From an uncultured Eubacteriales bacterium (GTDB lineage Bacteria > Bacillota > Clostridia > Christensenellales > Aristaeellaceae): a stretch of DNA of 46,752 nt. The stretch's first letter is position 1; each line of letters begins with the position of its first letter. This document shows, piece after piece, positions 24,598-33,634 of this stretch. The translations under genes and the position numbers were made by a program. The stretch spans positions 1-46,752 of the forward strand of contig UQEF01000010.1 of NCBI GenBank assembly GCA_900540045.1, given 5' to 3'. A model generated the notes under the pieces. It did not search any database. It was not told the DNA's origin and saw nothing but the letters and a program-made list of their open reading frames with translations.

Positions 24598-25566
24598 TTA
24601 CAGGCACAGCCGCCCCTGGTCGATCAGGGTTTGGCCGTCGGCCACCAGCGTAGCGCCGGTCATAATCAGGTCGTAATGGCAGGCGGCCTTGACCGTGCCG
24701 CCCAGCGTGATGCTGGTTCCGATGCCGATGTGCACCGATCCTTCCACGCCCTCGTCCTCCAGCATGAAGCCCATGAACGAGCAGCACGGATTCATGCCGA
24801 CCCCCAGCTCCGCGATGTTGAATACGTTGGGGTCCTTTCGGGAAAGCAGGTCGTTATACAGCATGCGGGCCTGCTCGCCGCCCGTCATGGACAGGATGAA
24901 TCCGTCCCGGACCTCGCAGCAGACCGGCTCCCTGAGTACGCCGATGCCCAGATAGGGGACGCTTGCATCCGCCACGATCCGTCCATTGGCCGTGCCTTCC
25001 AGCGGAGACACGTTGGCCTCAATCGTAGGGATGGTGGAAAACTGCCCTTTGTCTACGACGCCGTAGAGCGCATTGCCCCGGCGGCCCTTTGCGCTGAAGG
25101 AGAGAGAGGTGCCCTGCGGCGTCTCCAGCCGCACGCTGCCGCTTCCGGCGAGCGCAGCGGCCATGGCGCGGCAGCGCGGGGCAATGGCCCGAAAATCCGC
25201 CTGGATACCGCCGCGCACCATCATCTCCTCGGTGAACTGGGTCAGCACCAGCCCACGGGCACCCGCCGCCGTCGCCTCCCTGACCGCGTGCGTGTGGGTG
25301 ATGGAGCGGCTGACCGCACAAAGAAACACGTCCGAGGCACGCATGGCCGCCGCGATGGCGGCGGGCGGCTCCTGGCCGTCCAGATCACGCGGCGTCATCA
25401 CCGCGAGGGTCGCCTCGGCACCGGCCGCATAGGCCGCGGCGGCCAGGCTTTCCGCGATGCTCATCTTGGAATGCTCCGTGATAATAAGCACCTGTTCTCC
25501 GGGCTGAACGCCCGCGCATGTGTTCACCACCGTGGAAGCGCCCCGGCTCATCCGCAAATCGTACAT
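24598..25566 (-). CDS. Aminopeptidase T (M29)/NicX-like metalloenzyme
   Basis: A 322-residue protein resembling the leucyl aminopeptidase T / 2,5-dihydroxypyridine dioxygenase-like superfamily, which binds divalent metal. It starts with a Rossmann-like region (GEQVLIITEH, then ASDVFLCAVSRSITH). The C-terminal half has Glu/His residues that could bind metal: IAELGVGMN, EDEGVEGSVHIGIG and KAACHYDLIM. Annotations of this family as peptidase or as ring-cleaving dioxygenase are both weakly supported for this branch, so the reaction is open. The frame continues far upstream, but the ATG at 25566 has AGGAGG 8 nt away and follows a consensus promoter (25603-25631). It is divergent from the S24-type regulator. 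Confidence 0.75.
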   Translation of the reverse strand: MYDLRMSRGASTVVNTCAGVQPGEQVLIITEHSKMSIAESLAAAAYAAGAEATLAVMTPRDLDGQEPPAAIAAAMRASDVFLCAVSRSITHTHAVREATAAGARGLVLTQFTEEMMVRGGIQADFRAIAPRCRAMAAALAGSGSVRLETPQGTSLSFSAKGRRGNALYGVVDKGQFSTIPTIEANVSPLEGTANGRIVADASVPYLGIGVLREPVCCEVRDGFILSMTGGEQARMLYNDLLSRKDPNVFNIAELGVGMNPCCSFMGFMLEDEGVEGSVHIGIGTSITLGGTVKAACHYDLIMTGATLVADGQTLIDQGRLCL

Positions 25567-25602
25567 GGCTGCCCCCTCCTGCCTTTGGAGTGATCTGCCT
25601 CT

Positions 25603-25631
25603 ATTATAAGGCGGATCCGCGGGCCTTTCAA
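25603..25631 (-). promoter_or_regulatory. Promoter of the aminopeptidase-like gene
   Basis: On the minus strand: TTGAAA (25631-25626), 17 nt, TATAAT (25608-25603). Confidence 0.85.
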
Positions 25632-25642
25632 GAAAAAGAAAA

Positions 25643-25686
25643 GCGGCGTTTTCATCCTGTTCAAACGCCGCATGCCGTGCTATAAT
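25643..25686 (+). promoter_or_regulatory. Promoter of the S24-type regulator with overlapping 9-bp inverted repeat
   Basis: TATAAT at 25681-25686, preceded by TGC, with a weak -35 at 25658-25663. A perfect inverted repeat GCGGCGTTT (25643-25651) / AAACGCCGC (25663-25671) covers the -35 region, between the two divergent promoters. It is a candidate operator. Read on the minus strand it is also followed by TTTTCTTTTT and could act as a terminator. Confidence 0.65.
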
Positions 25687-25716
25687 GATTGCCGAATGGA
25701 AAGGAGCATCAAGCCT

Positions 25717-26451
25717 ATGAGCCGTTTGGGAGATTTGCTGCGCACCGAACGCCTGCGCAGAAACATGACGCTGAAACAGGTCGCCCGCCTGGGGGGCGTC
25801 AGCGAGGGATATCTGAAGGATGTGGAAGAGGGACGCCGCATTATTGCAGATGACCAGGCGCGCCGCATTCTCAAGAAAATCGGACTGAAGGAACACAACG
25901 AGGAAGGATTTACCCTGGATGACATTGCGGCTACGGTGGATCTGGAAACCGTCGCACCCAAGCCTGCGCCCCGCCCCGCCGTGCAGCCGCGTCAGGCAGA
26001 GAAGCCTGCCGAGAGCGAAACCGTGTACAAGAGCGAGAACCCGGTCTCCGGCGGCGTGTGGCTGGATGCGCTGACCAGCGTGCTCAAGCGCGTTCCGGTG
26101 TACAATGCGGTGCTGAAGGAGGTCGATCATCGCCTGCTGCCCATTCTGGATGGGCGCATCGAGGGCGCCGCGCCGGACAAGGTCTTTTACCTCGTGGCCC
26201 CGGATGACAGCATGCGCGGCTTCCGGATTCTGCGGGATGACCTGTGCCTGATCGTGCCCTCCGGCAGCCCTATTGACGGCGCGGTGATGCTCGTGGAGCA
26301 CAACCAGCACCGCTACCTTCGCAAGGTCAAGAAGCTGGATGCGCTCAACGTGCTTTTGCAAAGCTACGACCGGGAATATGCGGCGGAAACCTGCGCTCTG
26401 CCGGACGTCAACTTCCTGGGCCGGGTTGTCAAGGTGGAATTCTCGCTCTGA
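25717..26451 (+). CDS. XRE/S24-type transcriptional regulator
   Basis: 244 residues. Residues 1-60 form an XRE helix-turn-helix (LRTERLRRNMTLKQVARLGGVSEGYLKDVEEG). A Pro/Ala-rich linker follows (~80-105). The C-terminal ~90 residues resemble the LexA/S24 peptidase fold: a Ser in APDDSMRG at the nucleophile position and a Lys in YLRKVKKL as possible general base. Whether it self-cleaves is unknown. I start at the ATG at 25717, with AAGGAG 10 nt upstream; in-frame ATGs at 25696 and 25672 overlap the promoter. It is divergent from the aminopeptidase-like gene, with a palindrome between them, suggesting auto- and cross-regulation. Confidence 0.82.
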   Translation: MSRLGDLLRTERLRRNMTLKQVARLGGVSEGYLKDVEEGRRIIADDQARRILKKIGLKEHNEEGFTLDDIAATVDLETVAPKPAPRPAVQPRQAEKPAESETVYKSENPVSGGVWLDALTSVLKRVPVYNAVLKEVDHRLLPILDGRIEGAAPDKVFYLVAPDDSMRGFRILRDDLCLIVPSGSPIDGAVMLVEHNQHRYLRKVKKLDALNVLLQSYDREYAAETCALPDVNFLGRVVKVEFSL

Positions 26452-26453
26452 GT

Positions 26454-27239
26454 TCAGCCCAGCGCCACGTCCAGCACCATCATCACCAGAAAGCCCAGCA
26501 TCACGCTCAGCGTGCCGGTATGGCTGTGTTCGCCCAGACTGGCTTCGGGGATGAGTTCCTCCACCACCACGTAGATCATCGCGCCTGCCGCAAAGGCCAG
26601 AAGCCACGGCATCACGCCGGTGATCATTCCCGCCGCCAGCACACCCAGTACGCCCGCGATGGGCTCGACAATACCGCTGAGCGCCCCGTAAACAAAACTG
26701 CGCGTGTTGCTCAGGCCCTCTTTTTTCAGAGGCAGCGAGATCGCCGCGCCTTCGGGAAAGTTCTGCAGCGCCATGCCAAGCGAAAGCGCCAACGCGCCGG
26801 AGAGAGGCATGGCGCTGCTGTTGCCGGCCAGCCCGAATGCCAGGCCCACGGCAAGTCCTTCCGGCACGTTGTGCAGCGTGACGGCCAGCACCAGCATGGT
26901 CGTGCGGGCAAACGAGCTTTTCAGCCCCTCCGGCTCATCGCTGCCGGGATGCAGGTGAGGGAGCAGACGGTCCAGCGCCAGCAGAAACACGGCGCCCAAC
27001 ACAAAGCCGCCCGCCGCGGGAAGCCAGGCGGGCTCGCCGGACTTTTCGGCCATTTCCATAGCGGGAACCAGCAGCGACCACACTGAAGCGGCGATCATCA
27101 CCCCCGCGGCAAAGCCCAGGAAGGCCCGCTGCATGCCGTGCGGGATATCTTTTTTGAAAAAGAAAACCGTGGCGGCGCCCAACGCCGTCGCCAAAAAGGT
27201 GAACATCGTGCCCAGAAAAGCAAGATAGATGGGGGACAT
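26454..27239 (-). CDS. ZIP-family divalent metal transporter
   Basis: A 261-residue inner-membrane protein with about eight transmembrane helices and a variable loop after helix 3. The ZIP signature helices are present: HNVPEGLAVGLAFG (helix 4) and FPEGAAISLPL (helix 5), whose His/Glu residues form the metal path. It imports Zn, Fe or Mn ions; selectivity cannot be read. AGGAGG lies 10 nt before the ATG. It converges on the S24-type regulator with only 2 nt between stop codons, and is divergent from yitT. Confidence 0.93.
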   Translation of the reverse strand: MSPIYLAFLGTMFTFLATALGAATVFFFKKDIPHGMQRAFLGFAAGVMIAASVWSLLVPAMEMAEKSGEPAWLPAAGGFVLGAVFLLALDRLLPHLHPGSDEPEGLKSSFARTTMLVLAVTLHNVPEGLAVGLAFGLAGNSSAMPLSGALALSLGMALQNFPEGAAISLPLKKEGLSNTRSFVYGALSGIVEPIAGVLGVLAAGMITGVMPWLLAFAAGAMIYVVVEELIPEASLGEHSHTGTLSVMLGFLVMMVLDVALG

Positions 27240-27341
27240 CCGGAAAAAACCTCCTTACGCGAAAAGGGGATTGCAATTATCTATATGATAGCATAAAATA
27301 ACGCCTGTGAAACCACAAAAGCGGCTGGGAGGCGCGGATAC

Positions 27342-28205
27342 ATGAAGAACGAATCCTGGATACAGACGCTTAAGGATTACGTCATGCTGACGGTGGGCAC
27401 AATGCTGATCGCCATAGGCGTATACTTTTTCAAATTCCCCAATCATTTTTCCACCGGCGGGGTCAGCGGCATTTCCATTATACTGGCCCATTATGCCCCG
27501 AACCTGTCCGCCGGCGCGTTCGTGTTCATCATCAACATGGCGCTGCTGGCACTGGGCTTTGCCGTATTCGGGCGCTCTTTCGGGATGCGCACGGCCTATA
27601 CCAGCCTGGTCCTGTCCTGCGCTACGTGGGGGCTGGAATACATTGTGCCCATGGATGCGCCCATGACCAGCCAACCCCTGCTTGAGCTGATTTTCGCAGT
27701 GGGCCTTCCGGCGGTGGGAAGCGCCATCCTCTTTAACATGCAGGCTTCCAGCGGCGGCACCGACATCGTGGCCATGATTCTCAAGCGCCACACCAGCGTC
27801 AACATCGGCAACTGTCTCCTGTGCGTGGACTTTCTGATTACGGTGGCGGCCTGTGTGGCTTTCGGCATGGAAACCGGTCTGTTCAGCATGCTGGGCCTGG
27901 TGCTGAAATCCGTGATTGTGGACATGGTGCTGGAAAACATCAAGGTTCATAAGTGCTTCCAGATTATTACCGAAAAGCCCTCGGAGATTGTTCATTTCAT
28001 CGTGACCGTCCTTGGACGTGGCGCAACGGAGCTGCACGGAGAGGGCGCCTATACCCATGAGGATAAAACGGTGATTCTCACCGTGGTCAACCGGTATCAG
28101 GCCATTAAGCTGCGCAAGTATACGCGTGAAGTAGACCCGCACAGCTTCGTGCTCATCACCAATTCCACGGAGATCATCGGCAAGGGTTTCCGGGGGCTGA
28201 TGTGA
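27342..28205 (+). CDS. YitT family membrane protein
   Basis: 287 residues. Five or six transmembrane segments in about residues 10-200 (with STGGVSGISII and SSGGTDIVAMI repeats of the YitT/DUF161 type) are followed by a soluble C-terminal DUF2179 domain (~215-285, ending in EVDPHSFVLITNSTEIIGKGF). The family is widespread in Bacillota and its transport role is not established. GGGAGG lies 9 nt before the ATG. Its 3' end overlaps that of the convergent hydrolase gene by 32 bp. Confidence 0.92.
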   Translation: MKNESWIQTLKDYVMLTVGTMLIAIGVYFFKFPNHFSTGGVSGISIILAHYAPNLSAGAFVFIINMALLALGFAVFGRSFGMRTAYTSLVLSCATWGLEYIVPMDAPMTSQPLLELIFAVGLPAVGSAILFNMQASSGGTDIVAMILKRHTSVNIGNCLLCVDFLITVAACVAFGMETGLFSMLGLVLKSVIVDMVLENIKVHKCFQIITEKPSEIVHFIVTVLGRGATELHGEGAYTHEDKTVILTVVNRYQAIKLRKYTREVDPHSFVLITNSTEIIGKGFRGLM

Positions 28206-29043
28206 GGACCTGCGGCAATTCAGCGGCGAAGCGCTCCAGCAGACGGTTGACAGTCTCCGGCGCGTCGGCGTTCGCGTTGTGGCCCGCATGGGGAATCCAT
28301 GCCAGCGGAATCTCCGTCCTTTCGTGCCAGGCCCGGTTATACCGAATGCACGATCCGGCGCGGTCCTTTTCTCCGCAAATGAGCAGCGCCGGACAGGGAA
28401 TGCGGTACGTCAGGTTTGCTTCCATCGCCTCGGCCAGCATGCGGTATCCGTGGCCGGCCAGGCCGGCATACCGTTCCTGCTGCCCGGCATAGACCTGCAT
28501 CATGTCGCGCATCTGTTTGCGTCCGTACTCGGATACGGCTACCCCCGCCGTTCCCCATCGGAGCAGGTATTTCCAGGGAATGAGGCGATAGAGCGGCTCC
28601 ATTCTTTTCAGAAGCCAGATCTCAAGGCCGGTGGTATAGCTCCTTTGCAGCGGTGCGGAGTCGATAGCCACAAAGCCCTTGATTCTGTCGGGGTAGAGCT
28701 CGCAATAGGCCTGCGCCACATATCCGCCCATGGACTGGCCGATGAGGACGGGATGTTCGACGCCCTGCGCGCGGAGAATTTCCTCCAGCCAGCGCGCTTC
28801 ATCCATCAGGCTGAAGGAGAGCTCAAAGGGCCAGGAGGCGGCATGGCCCGGCGCGTCCCAGACCAGCACGTTGTACCTGCTTTGAAAATACCCGATCTGC
28901 CGCTCAAACAGCCTGTGATCGGCCGTCAGCCCTGGCAGGAATACCAGCGTAAAGCGGTCGCGGATGATGTTTTCGGAAAGCCAGAAATGAATCTCGCCGT
29001 TTGCGGTGCTATGGATGCCTTCCCGCACAAGCGCCACCTCCAT
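28174..29043 (-). CDS. Alpha/beta hydrolase
   Basis: About 289 residues with a complete alpha/beta-hydrolase fold. LVFLPGLTADHR forms the oxyanion region, GQSMGGYVA holds the nucleophile Ser, LLICGEKDRAGS the Asp and HAGHNANAD the His. A lid region lies at ~130-200. The substrate is unknown; esterase or lactonase are the usual guesses. The start is uncertain: ATG at 29046/29043 directly after a terminator hairpin, or GTG at 29028, which has GGAGG 8 nt upstream. It follows the pot operon on the same strand, so it may rely on read-through. The 3' end overlaps yitT. Confidence 0.85.
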   Translation of the reverse strand: MEVALVREGIHSTANGEIHFWLSENIIRDRFTLVFLPGLTADHRLFERQIGYFQSRYNVLVWDAPGHAASWPFELSFSLMDEARWLEEILRAQGVEHPVLIGQSMGGYVAQAYCELYPDRIKGFVAIDSAPLQRSYTTGLEIWLLKRMEPLYRLIPWKYLLRWGTAGVAVSEYGRKQMRDMMQVYAGQQERYAGLAGHGYRMLAEAMEANLTYRIPCPALLICGEKDRAGSCIRYNRAWHERTEIPLAWIPHAGHNANADAPETVNRLLERFAAELPQVLTSAPGNPCR

Positions 29044-29050
29044 CATGCTC

Positions 29051-29091
29051 AAAGACCCGGCGTGCCGTTTTTTCCGGCGCGCCGGGCCTTT
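29051..29091 (-). terminator. Terminator hairpin after the pot operon
   Basis: A strong stem (CCCGGCG/CGCCGGG with an outer AAAG/CTTT pair) between the potD-like stop and the hydrolase start. The tail on the minus strand is short (TCTTTGAG), so read-through is likely. Confidence 0.65.
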
Positions 29092-29114
29092 CCCTGTTAT
29101 CCTTGATGCGTGCT

Positions 29115-30149
29115 TTACTTGGCGTTCTTGACTTCCTGCCACAGGGCGTTGTAGATGGCGATGAAGTCCTGAATGTCATGGAAATACTCGCAGTTGGCCA
29201 CATCCTCGGCAGGGGGGTTCATGGTGGTGTTGGAGGTGTATTCCTCGCCCATGAGCTTGATGGCCTCGGTGTTGGGGGTGGAGTACCAGATGGCCTCGCA
29301 GTTCTTCTGCGCGATGTCCGGGCGGCAGAGGAAGTTGATAAACGCTTCGGCGTTCTCCTTATTCTTGGCCGTCTTGGGGATCACCATGCAGTCCACCCAC
29401 ACGTTGCTGCCTTCTTTGGGAATGGCATAGGCAAGATCGGGGTTGAGGTCGATGGCATACTGCGCGTCGCCGGACCACATCACAGCCAGCGCGGCCTCGC
29501 CCGCAACCATCTTATCCTTGGTTTCGTCCACCTGATAGGCCTTGACCACGCCGCTCTGCTTTTGCTCGATGAGCTTCTGCTTGGCGGCCTCCAGCGCTAC
29601 GGGATCGCGGGTGTTCATGGAGTAGCCCAGGTATTTGAGGGTTACGCCCATGGTATCGCGGATGGAATCCAGCATGAACACGTTGTTCATATAGTCGGTA
29701 TCCCACAGGATGCCCCAGGAATCCACCGGCTCGGACACCATCGTGGTATTGTAGAGAATGCCCACGGTGCCCCACATGTAAGGCACGGAGTGCGCGTTGT
29801 TGGGATCATAGTCGGGGTTGAGCAGGCTTTCCAGCGTGTAGGACATGTTGGGCACATTATCGTAGTTGATCTCGGCCAGCAGGTCCTCGGCAATGAGGCG
29901 CTCGACGCAGTACTCGGAGGGAAAGATCACGTCATACGCGCCGGGATTGGCGCGGACGGACACCATCATATCCTCGTTGGTGGTAAAGCGCATGTAGTTG
30001 ACGTGGATGCCCGTTTCCTCCTCAAACTGGTCCAGGACGGCCTCATCGATGTAGTCCTCCCAGTTGTAGACGTTGACGACCTCCTGCGCGGAAGCGGCAA
30101 GGGGCAGAAGCAGAGCCAGGGAAAGCAGAAGAACCAACCACTTTTTCAT
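29115..30149 (-). CDS. potD: Spermidine/putrescine ABC transporter substrate-binding protein
   Basis: A 344-residue extracytoplasmic binding protein of the PotD/PotF type. Signal peptide ~1-21 (ending ASAQ; no lipobox Cys). The polyamine-binding family features are VNVYNWEDYID at the N-terminus, YDVIFPSEYCVERL, PYMWGTVGILYN and the MWSGDAQYA segment. It is last in the regulator-potA-potB-potC-potD order, 33 nt after potC. Lacking a lipid anchor is odd for a Gram-positive binding protein. Confidence 0.93.
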   Translation of the reverse strand: MKKWLVLLLSLALLLPLAASAQEVVNVYNWEDYIDEAVLDQFEEETGIHVNYMRFTTNEDMMVSVRANPGAYDVIFPSEYCVERLIAEDLLAEINYDNVPNMSYTLESLLNPDYDPNNAHSVPYMWGTVGILYNTTMVSEPVDSWGILWDTDYMNNVFMLDSIRDTMGVTLKYLGYSMNTRDPVALEAAKQKLIEQKQSGVVKAYQVDETKDKMVAGEAALAVMWSGDAQYAIDLNPDLAYAIPKEGSNVWVDCMVIPKTAKNKENAEAFINFLCRPDIAQKNCEAIWYSTPNTEAIKLMGEEYTSNTTMNPPAEDVANCEYFHDIQDFIAIYNALWQEVKNAK

Positions 30150-30182
30150 GACAGTACCTCCTAAAGTTTCTGGGGATATGCG

Positions 30183-30968
30183 TCACGCCTTCTGGCTGTT
30201 GTCAGCGGTACGGCGGTTGACGATGATGAGCAGCACCAGCAGCGCCACAAACATCAGCGCGCTCAGCGCGTTAAGCGTCGGGTCGATGCCGATGCGCGCC
30301 TTGGAATAGATGAGCGTAGAGAGGTTTTGCACCATGGGGCTGGTGGTGAAGTAGCTGATGGTGAAATCATCCAGGGACAGGGTAAAGGCCAGCATCGCGC
30401 CCGTGATGATGCCCTGGCGGATTTCGGGGATGATTACATGGGTGAGGGCATAGCCCGGCGTTGCGCCCAGGTCCAGCGCAGCCTCATAGCTGTGCTTGTT
30501 CATCTGCTTGAGCTTGGGCATGACGGACAATATGACATAGGGCGTATTGAAGGTGATGTGCGCCATAATCATGGTAATCAGCCCGCGTTCCACCTTCGTA
30601 AACAGGAACAGAAGCATCAGCGAAATGCCTGTCACGATGTCCGGCATGGTCATGGGAATGTTGGTCAGCGTCATCATCACGCTCTGGGGACGCCTTTTCA
30701 TGCTGTAGATGCCAATGGCTGCCAGCGTTCCCAGAATGGTGGCGATCACGGCGGCGATCACCGCCACTGCGATGGTCACCTGCAGCGCCTGCATGATGGA
30801 GCGGTCCTGAAACAGCTCGGCATACCAGCGGAAGGAGAACCCCTCCCATTTGGCGCGGCTCTTGCCGGCGTTGAAGGACTGGGCGATCATCACCACGATG
30901 GGGATATAGAGGAAGAGCATGATGATGGCCAAATAGAACTTTTTGAAGAAAAGCCTTGGCTTTCTCAT
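30183..30968 (-). CDS. potC: Spermidine/putrescine ABC permease PotC
   Basis: 261 residues, six transmembrane helices, with the permease coupling motif near EAALDLGATPGYALTHVIIPEIRQGI that docks on the ATPase. The N-terminal segment FFKKFYLAIIMLFLYIPIVVM and the SLDDFTISYF stretch are typical of PotC. Its ATG overlaps the potB stop by 4 nt. Confidence 0.94.
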   Translation of the reverse strand: MRKPRLFFKKFYLAIIMLFLYIPIVVMIAQSFNAGKSRAKWEGFSFRWYAELFQDRSIMQALQVTIAVAVIAAVIATILGTLAAIGIYSMKRRPQSVMMTLTNIPMTMPDIVTGISLMLLFLFTKVERGLITMIMAHITFNTPYVILSVMPKLKQMNKHSYEAALDLGATPGYALTHVIIPEIRQGIITGAMLAFTLSLDDFTISYFTTSPMVQNLSTLIYSKARIGIDPTLNALSALMFVALLVLLIIVNRRTADNSQKA

Positions 30969-31951
30969 ATCAGCGAGCCTCCTTCCCCTTCGGGATCGGC
31001 TTTGCGCAGGATGCTCAGACTGAGCAGGATCAGGATCATCATAATCAGGCTCAGCGCGCTGCCTACGTTCCAGTTGCCCTCGGTGAGAAACTTGCTTTCG
31101 ATCAGATCGCCGAACATCATGGTGTTGCCGCCGCCCAGAATACGGGGGATAAAGAACGTGGTCACCGACGGCATAAACACCATGGTGATGCCGCTGATGA
31201 CTCCCGGCAGGCTGAGCGGCGCCGTTACGCGCGCAAACTTGTTCCAGGCATTGCAGCCCAGGTCCTGCGCAGCCTCGCCCAGCTGAGGATCCAGCTTGGT
31301 AAGCGACGTGTAGATGGGGAACACCATGAAGGGCAGGAAGTTATACACCATGCCCAGCAGCACCGCGCCGGAATTGTACATCAGCTGCACGCCCTCAAAG
31401 CCCAGCAGGCGCAGGAAGTTGTTGATCAGCCCCTGATCCTCCAAAAGGCTCATCCAGGCGATGGTGCGCAAAAGGAAGTTCATCCACATGGGGATGATGA
31501 AAAGAACCACGATGGTTGAGCCGATCTTCATGTTCCGGTCCGCCATGTACAGCGCGGCCGGATAGCCCAGCAGAAGGCTGATCAGCGTGCAGAGGAAGGC
31601 CATCCACAGCGAATAGACCAGCGTGTCGACATTGACCGTGCCGCGGGAAATGAACGCCGCAGCCTCCGGCCCCATCTGGGCATAAAGCTGGTTCTTGGTA
31701 TAGTTGGAATCCCAGAAGTGGCGGAAATTGTCCAGCGTAAAGGCCCCGTTGGCATCAGTAAAGGCATAGTAGGCCACCAGAATGCAGGGCAATACGGTGA
31801 AAAGGATCATCCACAGCGTATAGGGCGAGGCGAACAGGCTGCGTTTCACCCCGTGGTTGCGGCGCACGGACAGCGCCACAAGCGCCACAAAGCACACCAG
31901 TCCCGCGCCCATCAGCGCCCAGCCCCACCAGGGCAGCGACATATTATACAT
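30965..31951 (-). CDS. potB: Spermidine/putrescine ABC permease PotB
   Basis: 328 residues with six or seven helices. The coupling motif is GEAAQDLGCNAWNKFARVTAPLSLPGV. The N-terminal ~45 residues (an extra hydrophobic helix and a basic linker) make it longer than most PotB proteins (~285). It overlaps potA by 8 nt and potC by 4 nt, so translation is coupled. Confidence 0.94.
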   Translation of the reverse strand: MYNMSLPWWGWALMGAGLVCFVALVALSVRRNHGVKRSLFASPYTLWMILFTVLPCILVAYYAFTDANGAFTLDNFRHFWDSNYTKNQLYAQMGPEAAAFISRGTVNVDTLVYSLWMAFLCTLISLLLGYPAALYMADRNMKIGSTIVVLFIIPMWMNFLLRTIAWMSLLEDQGLINNFLRLLGFEGVQLMYNSGAVLLGMVYNFLPFMVFPIYTSLTKLDPQLGEAAQDLGCNAWNKFARVTAPLSLPGVISGITMVFMPSVTTFFIPRILGGGNTMMFGDLIESKFLTEGNWNVGSALSLIMMILILLSLSILRKADPEGEGGSLI

Positions 31952-33011
31952 CCTTGGGCGCCTCCTTGGGCATTGGCTTCATAATGTGAATATTGAAGGG
32001 GACGATGTTGATGCCGACGCGAGAGCCCTGGGGTTGCATGACGGTGGAATGCACCTTGAAAACCGTTTCGCCGGTATCAATCATCATTTCATAATGAACG
32101 CCCTTGAACAAGACGCTCTTGACCACGCCGCTGATCTGGCCGATGTCCTCGCCCACGAGCATGATGTCCTCCGGACGCACCACCACGTCTACCGGCGCAT
32201 CTTCACCGAAGCCGGAGTCCACACAGGGGAAGTCGTTGCCGCTGAAATGCACCAGCTCGTCGCGTACCATGGTGCCGCGCAGGATGTTGCTCTCGCCAAT
32301 GAAGTCGGCGACAAAGGCGTTGACCGGCTCGTCGTAGATGCGTTTGGGGTCGCCGATCTGCAAAATGTGGCCGTCGCGCATGACCACCACGGTATCGCTC
32401 ATGGTGAGCGCTTCCTCCTGGTCGTGCGTTACGTAGATAAATGTGATGCCCAGGCGCTGCTGCATGCTTTTCAGCTCCAGCTGCATTTCCTTGCGCAGCT
32501 TTAAATCCAGCGCGCCAAGGGGCTCGTCCAAAAGCAGCACCTCCGGATGGTTGACCAGCGCGCGGGCGATGGCGATGCGCTGCTGCTGGCCTCCGGAAAG
32601 CTGATCTACGCTGCGCTTGCCGTAGCCGCTCAGATTTACCAGGTCCAGCATATGGTCCACACGCTTTTTGATTTCATCGCGCGGCACCTTGGCAATCTTG
32701 AGGCCAAAGGCGATGTTTTCCTGGACGTTCAGGTGGGGAAACAGCGCATATTTTTGAAAGACCGTGTTGACGCGGCGCTTGTAGGGCGGCAGGTCGGTGA
32801 TGTCGCGGCCCTCAAAGAGCACGGTGCCTTCCGTGGGATATTCAAAGCCGCCGATGATGCGAAGCGTGGTCGTCTTGCCGCAGCCGCTGGGGCCCAGCAG
32901 AGTCACAAACTCCTTCCTGCGCACATACAGGTCGATGTTGCTCAGGACCCTCGTGCCGTCAAACTCCTTGGATACGCCCTTGAGGTCGATGAGATGCTGC
33001 TTGTCAATCAT
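31944..33011 (-). CDS. potA: Spermidine/putrescine ABC ATPase PotA
   Basis: 355 residues. Walker A GPSGCGKTT, Q-loop, signature LSGGQQQR, Walker B VLLLDEPLGALD and the H-loop THDQEEAL are intact. A C-terminal TOBE-type regulatory domain (~255-345) follows. The frame opens further upstream, but the ATG at 33011 has AAGGAG 9 nt away and begins the domain. It energises PotBC. It lies 31 nt after the regulator gene. Confidence 0.95.
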   Translation of the reverse strand: MIDKQHLIDLKGVSKEFDGTRVLSNIDLYVRRKEFVTLLGPSGCGKTTTLRIIGGFEYPTEGTVLFEGRDITDLPPYKRRVNTVFQKYALFPHLNVQENIAFGLKIAKVPRDEIKKRVDHMLDLVNLSGYGKRSVDQLSGGQQQRIAIARALVNHPEVLLLDEPLGALDLKLRKEMQLELKSMQQRLGITFIYVTHDQEEALTMSDTVVVMRDGHILQIGDPKRIYDEPVNAFVADFIGESNILRGTMVRDELVHFSGNDFPCVDSGFGEDAPVDVVVRPEDIMLVGEDIGQISGVVKSVLFKGVHYEMMIDTGETVFKVHSTVMQPQGSRVGINIVPFNIHIMKPMPKEAPKDV

Positions 33012-33042
33012 GGCCGCGTTCTCCTTCGTTTGAGAATGAATA

Positions 33043-33582
33043 TCAAAAGCTGGGCGGTGTAGAAACCCACAGCACGGCGGCGGGGCGGGCACTCACGTTT
33101 TCCAGATAGTGCGTGGCACTGGGACGCAGACAAAAGCTGTCGCCTTTTTTTACCGTGTAGCTGCGCTTGCCCGCCACCAGAGTGACCTGCCCGCGCAGCA
33201 CATAGCCAAATTCCTCGCTTTCCAGCGGGGGAAGCACCGGACTTTTGCCGCCGGGCGACAGCTCCAGCAAGATGGGTTCCATGCTGTTTTTCTGAGCGTC
33301 CGGCACAAGCCAGGTAATTTTGTGCCCGGATTCTTCGTCCTCTTTTTCAAACATGTCCTGCGGGGCAAAAACCACCTTTTCGGCGCTGTCGTCGCTGAAA
33401 AAACTCTGCAGCGTAACGCCAAGGCATTCCAGCATGTCCTTGAGCGTGGCGATGGAGGGAGAGGCAAGTTCCCGCTCTACCTGGGAGATAAACCCTTTGC
33501 TCAGCTCGCAGCGGTCGGCGAGTTCCTCCTGGGTAAGGCCCCGTTGGATGCGCAATTCGCGCAGCCGTTCACCGATCTCCAT
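33043..33582 (-). CDS. XRE-cupin transcriptional regulator of the pot operon
   Basis: 179 residues. N-terminal XRE helix-turn-helix (IGERLRELRIQRGLTQEELADRCELSKGFISQVE) and C-terminal cupin barrel (~105-178, with EEFGYVLRGQV and the late RPSATHYLEN). This is the architecture of PuuR-type regulators of polyamine genes; the cupin probably senses the ligand. AAGGAGG lies 8 nt before the ATG at 33582. As the first gene of the pot operon it is likely autoregulated through the inverted repeat at 33635-33655. Confidence 0.9.
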   Translation of the reverse strand: MEIGERLRELRIQRGLTQEELADRCELSKGFISQVERELASPSIATLKDMLECLGVTLQSFFSDDSAEKVVFAPQDMFEKEDEESGHKITWLVPDAQKNSMEPILLELSPGGKSPVLPPLESEEFGYVLRGQVTLVAGKRSYTVKKGDSFCLRPSATHYLENVSARPAAVLWVSTPPSF

Positions 33583-33634
33583 GGCGCTGACCTCCTTGAT
33601 GGGCAGGGAGCCATCCCTGACCGTACCTGACAGC

